This document shows, piece by piece, positions 62,431 through 64,000 of a stretch of DNA of 64,000 bases; the first letter of the stretch is position 1, and every line of letters begins with the position of its first letter. A model generated the notes under the pieces. The model was not told where the DNA came from and did not search any database. It saw nothing but the letters and a program-made list of their open reading frames with translations. Source of the DNA: Clusia tigrina (taxonomy: Eukaryota > Arthropoda > Insecta > Diptera > Clusiidae); the NCBI GenBank assembly GCA_920105625.2, contig OV050031.1, positions 83,957,995 through 84,021,994 on the forward strand, given 5' to 3'. The translations under genes were made by a program, and so were the position numbers.

Positions 62431-64000
62431 ACAGCGACAGCGACTGAGACGCCTACAGAAACGCTGACAGAGGCTGCGACGCCGACTGAGACGCCGACTG
62501 AGGCAGATAGGGGTAGAAAAAGGCATAAAGAAGGCAGCAGACGGCCCCAATCGACAGCGGCAACGACTGAGATGCCTACAGAGACGCTGACAGAGGCTGC
62601 GGCGCCGACTGAGACGCCGATTGAGGCAGATAGGGGTAGATATAGGCATAGAGAAGGCGGCAGACCCCCCAAAAGACAGCGGCAGCGACTGAGACGTCTA
62701 CAGATACGATAACAGCGGCTGCGACGCCGACTGAGACGCCAAGTGAGGCAGATAGGCGTGGATATAGGCATGGAGAAGGCAGAAGACCCCTAATCGACAG
62801 CTGCAGCGACTGAGACGCCTACAGATATGCTGACAGAGGCTGCCACGCCGACAGAGGCAGATAGGGGTAGATATAGGCATAGAGAAGGTAGCAGATCCCC
62901 AATCGACAGCAGCAACGACTGAGACGCCTACAGAGACGCTGACAGAGGCTGCGACGCCGACTGAGACGCCGAATGAGGCAGATAGGGGTAGATATAGGCA
63001 TAGAGAGGGCGGCAGACCCCCAAATCGACAGCGGCAGCGACTGAGACGCCTTCAGAGACGCTGACAGAGGCTGCGACGCCGACTGAGACGCCGACTGAGG
63101 TAGATAGGGGTAGATATAGGCATAGAGAAGACAGCAGACCACCCAATCGACAACGGCAGCGACTGAGACGCCTACAGAGACGCTGACAGAGGCTGCGACG
63201 CCGAGTGAGGCAGATAGGGGTAGATATAGGCATAGAGAAGGTAGCAGATCCCCAATCGACAGCAGCAACGACTGAGACGCATACAGAGACGCTGACAGAG
63301 GCTGCGACGCCGACTGAGATGCCGACTGAGGCAGATAGGGGTAGATATAGGCATAGAGAAGGCGGCAGACCCCCAAATCGACAGCGGCAGCGACTGAGAC
63401 GCGTTCAGAAACGCCTTCAGAGACGCTGACAGAGGCTGCGACGCCGACTGGGACGCCGACTGAGGCAGATAGGGGTAGATATAGGCATAGAGAAGGCAGC
63501 AGACCACCCAATCGACAACGGCAGCGACTGAGACGCCTACAGAGACGCTGACAGAGGCTGCGACGCCGACTGAGGCAGATAGGGGTAGATATAGGCATAG
63601 AGAAGGTAACAGACCCCCCAATTGACAGCTGCAGCGACTGAGACGCCTACAGAGAAGCTGAAAGAGGCTGCGACGCCGACTGAGGCAGATAGGGGTAGAT
63701 ATAGGCATAGAGAAGGTAGCAGATCCCCAATCGACAGCAGCAACGACTGAGACGCCTACAGAGACGCTGACAGAGGCCGCAACGCCGACTGAGAGGCCGA
63801 CTGAGGCAGATAGGGGTAGATATAGGCATAGAGAAGGCAGACCCCCAAATCGACAGCGGCAGCGACTGAGACGCCTTCAGAGACGCCTTCAGAGACGCTG
63901 ACAGAGGCTGCGACGCCGACTGTGGCAGATAGGGGTAGATAAAGGCATACAGAAGGCAGCAGACAGCCCCAATCGACAGCGGAAGCGACTGAGACGCCTA
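62430..64000. repeat. Terminal stretch of simple monomers; array continues beyond window
   Basis: The last 1.6 kb contains A, B, C and D type monomers in loose alternation, for example D-like with double 'gccttcagagac' at about 63,876-63,899, C-like at about 63,708-63,735 and an H monomer at 63,931. I see no clear HOR period within this short length. A 3-bp shortening 'gaaggcagaccccc' at 63,833-63,845 is unique in the window. The sequence ends inside a monomer. Confidence 0.85.

Larger units (their letters stand above)
1..64000 (+). repeat. Satellite array filling the entire window
   Basis: Every line of sequence is a variant of one monomer about 110-122 bp long. It begins at a 'gatagggg' box, continues with a purine-rich stretch containing 'ggcatagagaagg', a run of 4-7 C, then 'aatcgacagcggc', and ends in degenerate 12-bp subunits rich in 'gacgcc' and 'gactga'. 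All copies have the same orientation; I saw no inversion, no inserted mobile element and no unique spacer. At an average near 118 bp there are roughly 540 copies (my estimate, not a computed count). The plus strand is T-poor (about 10%) and purine-rich (about 63%) in a hand-made consensus. The array starts and ends mid-structure, so it is longer than the window. The family is not one I recognise. A eukaryotic heterochromatic satellite is the best inference; centromeric function is unproven. Confidence 0.97.

Noticed and set aside
1..64000. CRISPR array
   Set aside because: Repeat and 'spacer' parts are all variants of one monomer, directly abutting; there are no unique spacers of constant length, and no cas genes.
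1..64000. Telomeric or telomere-like repeat because of 'tagggg' boxes
   Set aside because: The box occurs once per monomer of 110-122 bp and is not a short tandem TTAGGG-type repeat.
1..64000. CENP-B box or other known centromere protein site
   Set aside because: I found no match to the CENP-B core pattern in any monomer subtype that I inspected; centromere identity cannot be claimed from sequence alone.
1..64000. G-quadruplex arrays from 'gatagggg'
   Set aside because: Each monomer has only one G4 run; neighbouring G pairs are too short or too far away for a standard intramolecular quadruplex.
1..64000. Bacterial or phage origin, including repeat-rich extrachromosomal elements
   Set aside because: There is no gene, origin or coding-frame-preserving repeat in 64 kb, and the nested HOR pattern is typical of eukaryotic satellites. 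It cannot be excluded formally from this window alone.

Overview
The whole 64-kb window is one uninterrupted tandem-repeat (satellite) array. I found no protein-coding gene, RNA gene, transposable element, CRISPR array or unique-sequence island. By hand estimate there are about 540 head-to-tail monomers, nearly all 110 or 122 bp and all in the same orientation. The array runs off both ends of the window. A monomer reads cyclically as a 'gatagggg' box, a purine-rich stretch 'tagatataggcatagagaag', a C-run, 'aatcgacagcggcagcgac', then a block of degenerate 12-bp subunits (gactgagacgcc, tacagagacgct, gacagaggctgc, gacgccgactga). A composite 122-bp monomer counted by hand has 36 A, 33 C, 41 G and 12 T, so it is about 61% GC with a very T-poor plus strand. 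It has 10 CpG against about 11 expected.

A satellite of this purity and length, with nested higher-order repeats (HORs), suggests a long-read eukaryotic assembly, from a centromeric, subtelomeric or other heterochromatic block. Nothing in the window identifies the species. CpG is not depleted in the consensus, but many monomer variants differ from it by CpG transitions.

Layout. At 1-12.6 kb there is a mosaic of modules shared at offsets of 353, 1,920, 3,675, 6,218, 8,490 and 8,777 bp. At 12,573-25,893 a giant HOR of about 5.64 kb (roughly 48 monomers) is present 2.35 times, with long stretches identical between copies. At 25.9-33 kb older modules are reshuffled. At 33-36.5 kb the monomer repertoire changes. 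From 36,541 to 57,870 there is a 12.9-kb HOR in two unequal copies, containing a 3.5-kb module seen three times. At 57.8-62.4 kb there are shorter HORs of 0.76-1.68 kb, and 62.4-64 kb returns to simple monomers resembling the left side.

The many long open frames on the minus strand follow from plus-strand T-poverty, which makes TTA, CTA and TCA rare. The main monomer lengths are not multiples of three, so each frame cycles through three unrelated low-complexity peptides and ends at a stop. I annotate none as genes. The most informative content is the amplification history: 12-bp length steps, diagnostic monomer subtypes, chimeric junction monomers, and one truncated monomer type recurring 14 times as a phase marker.
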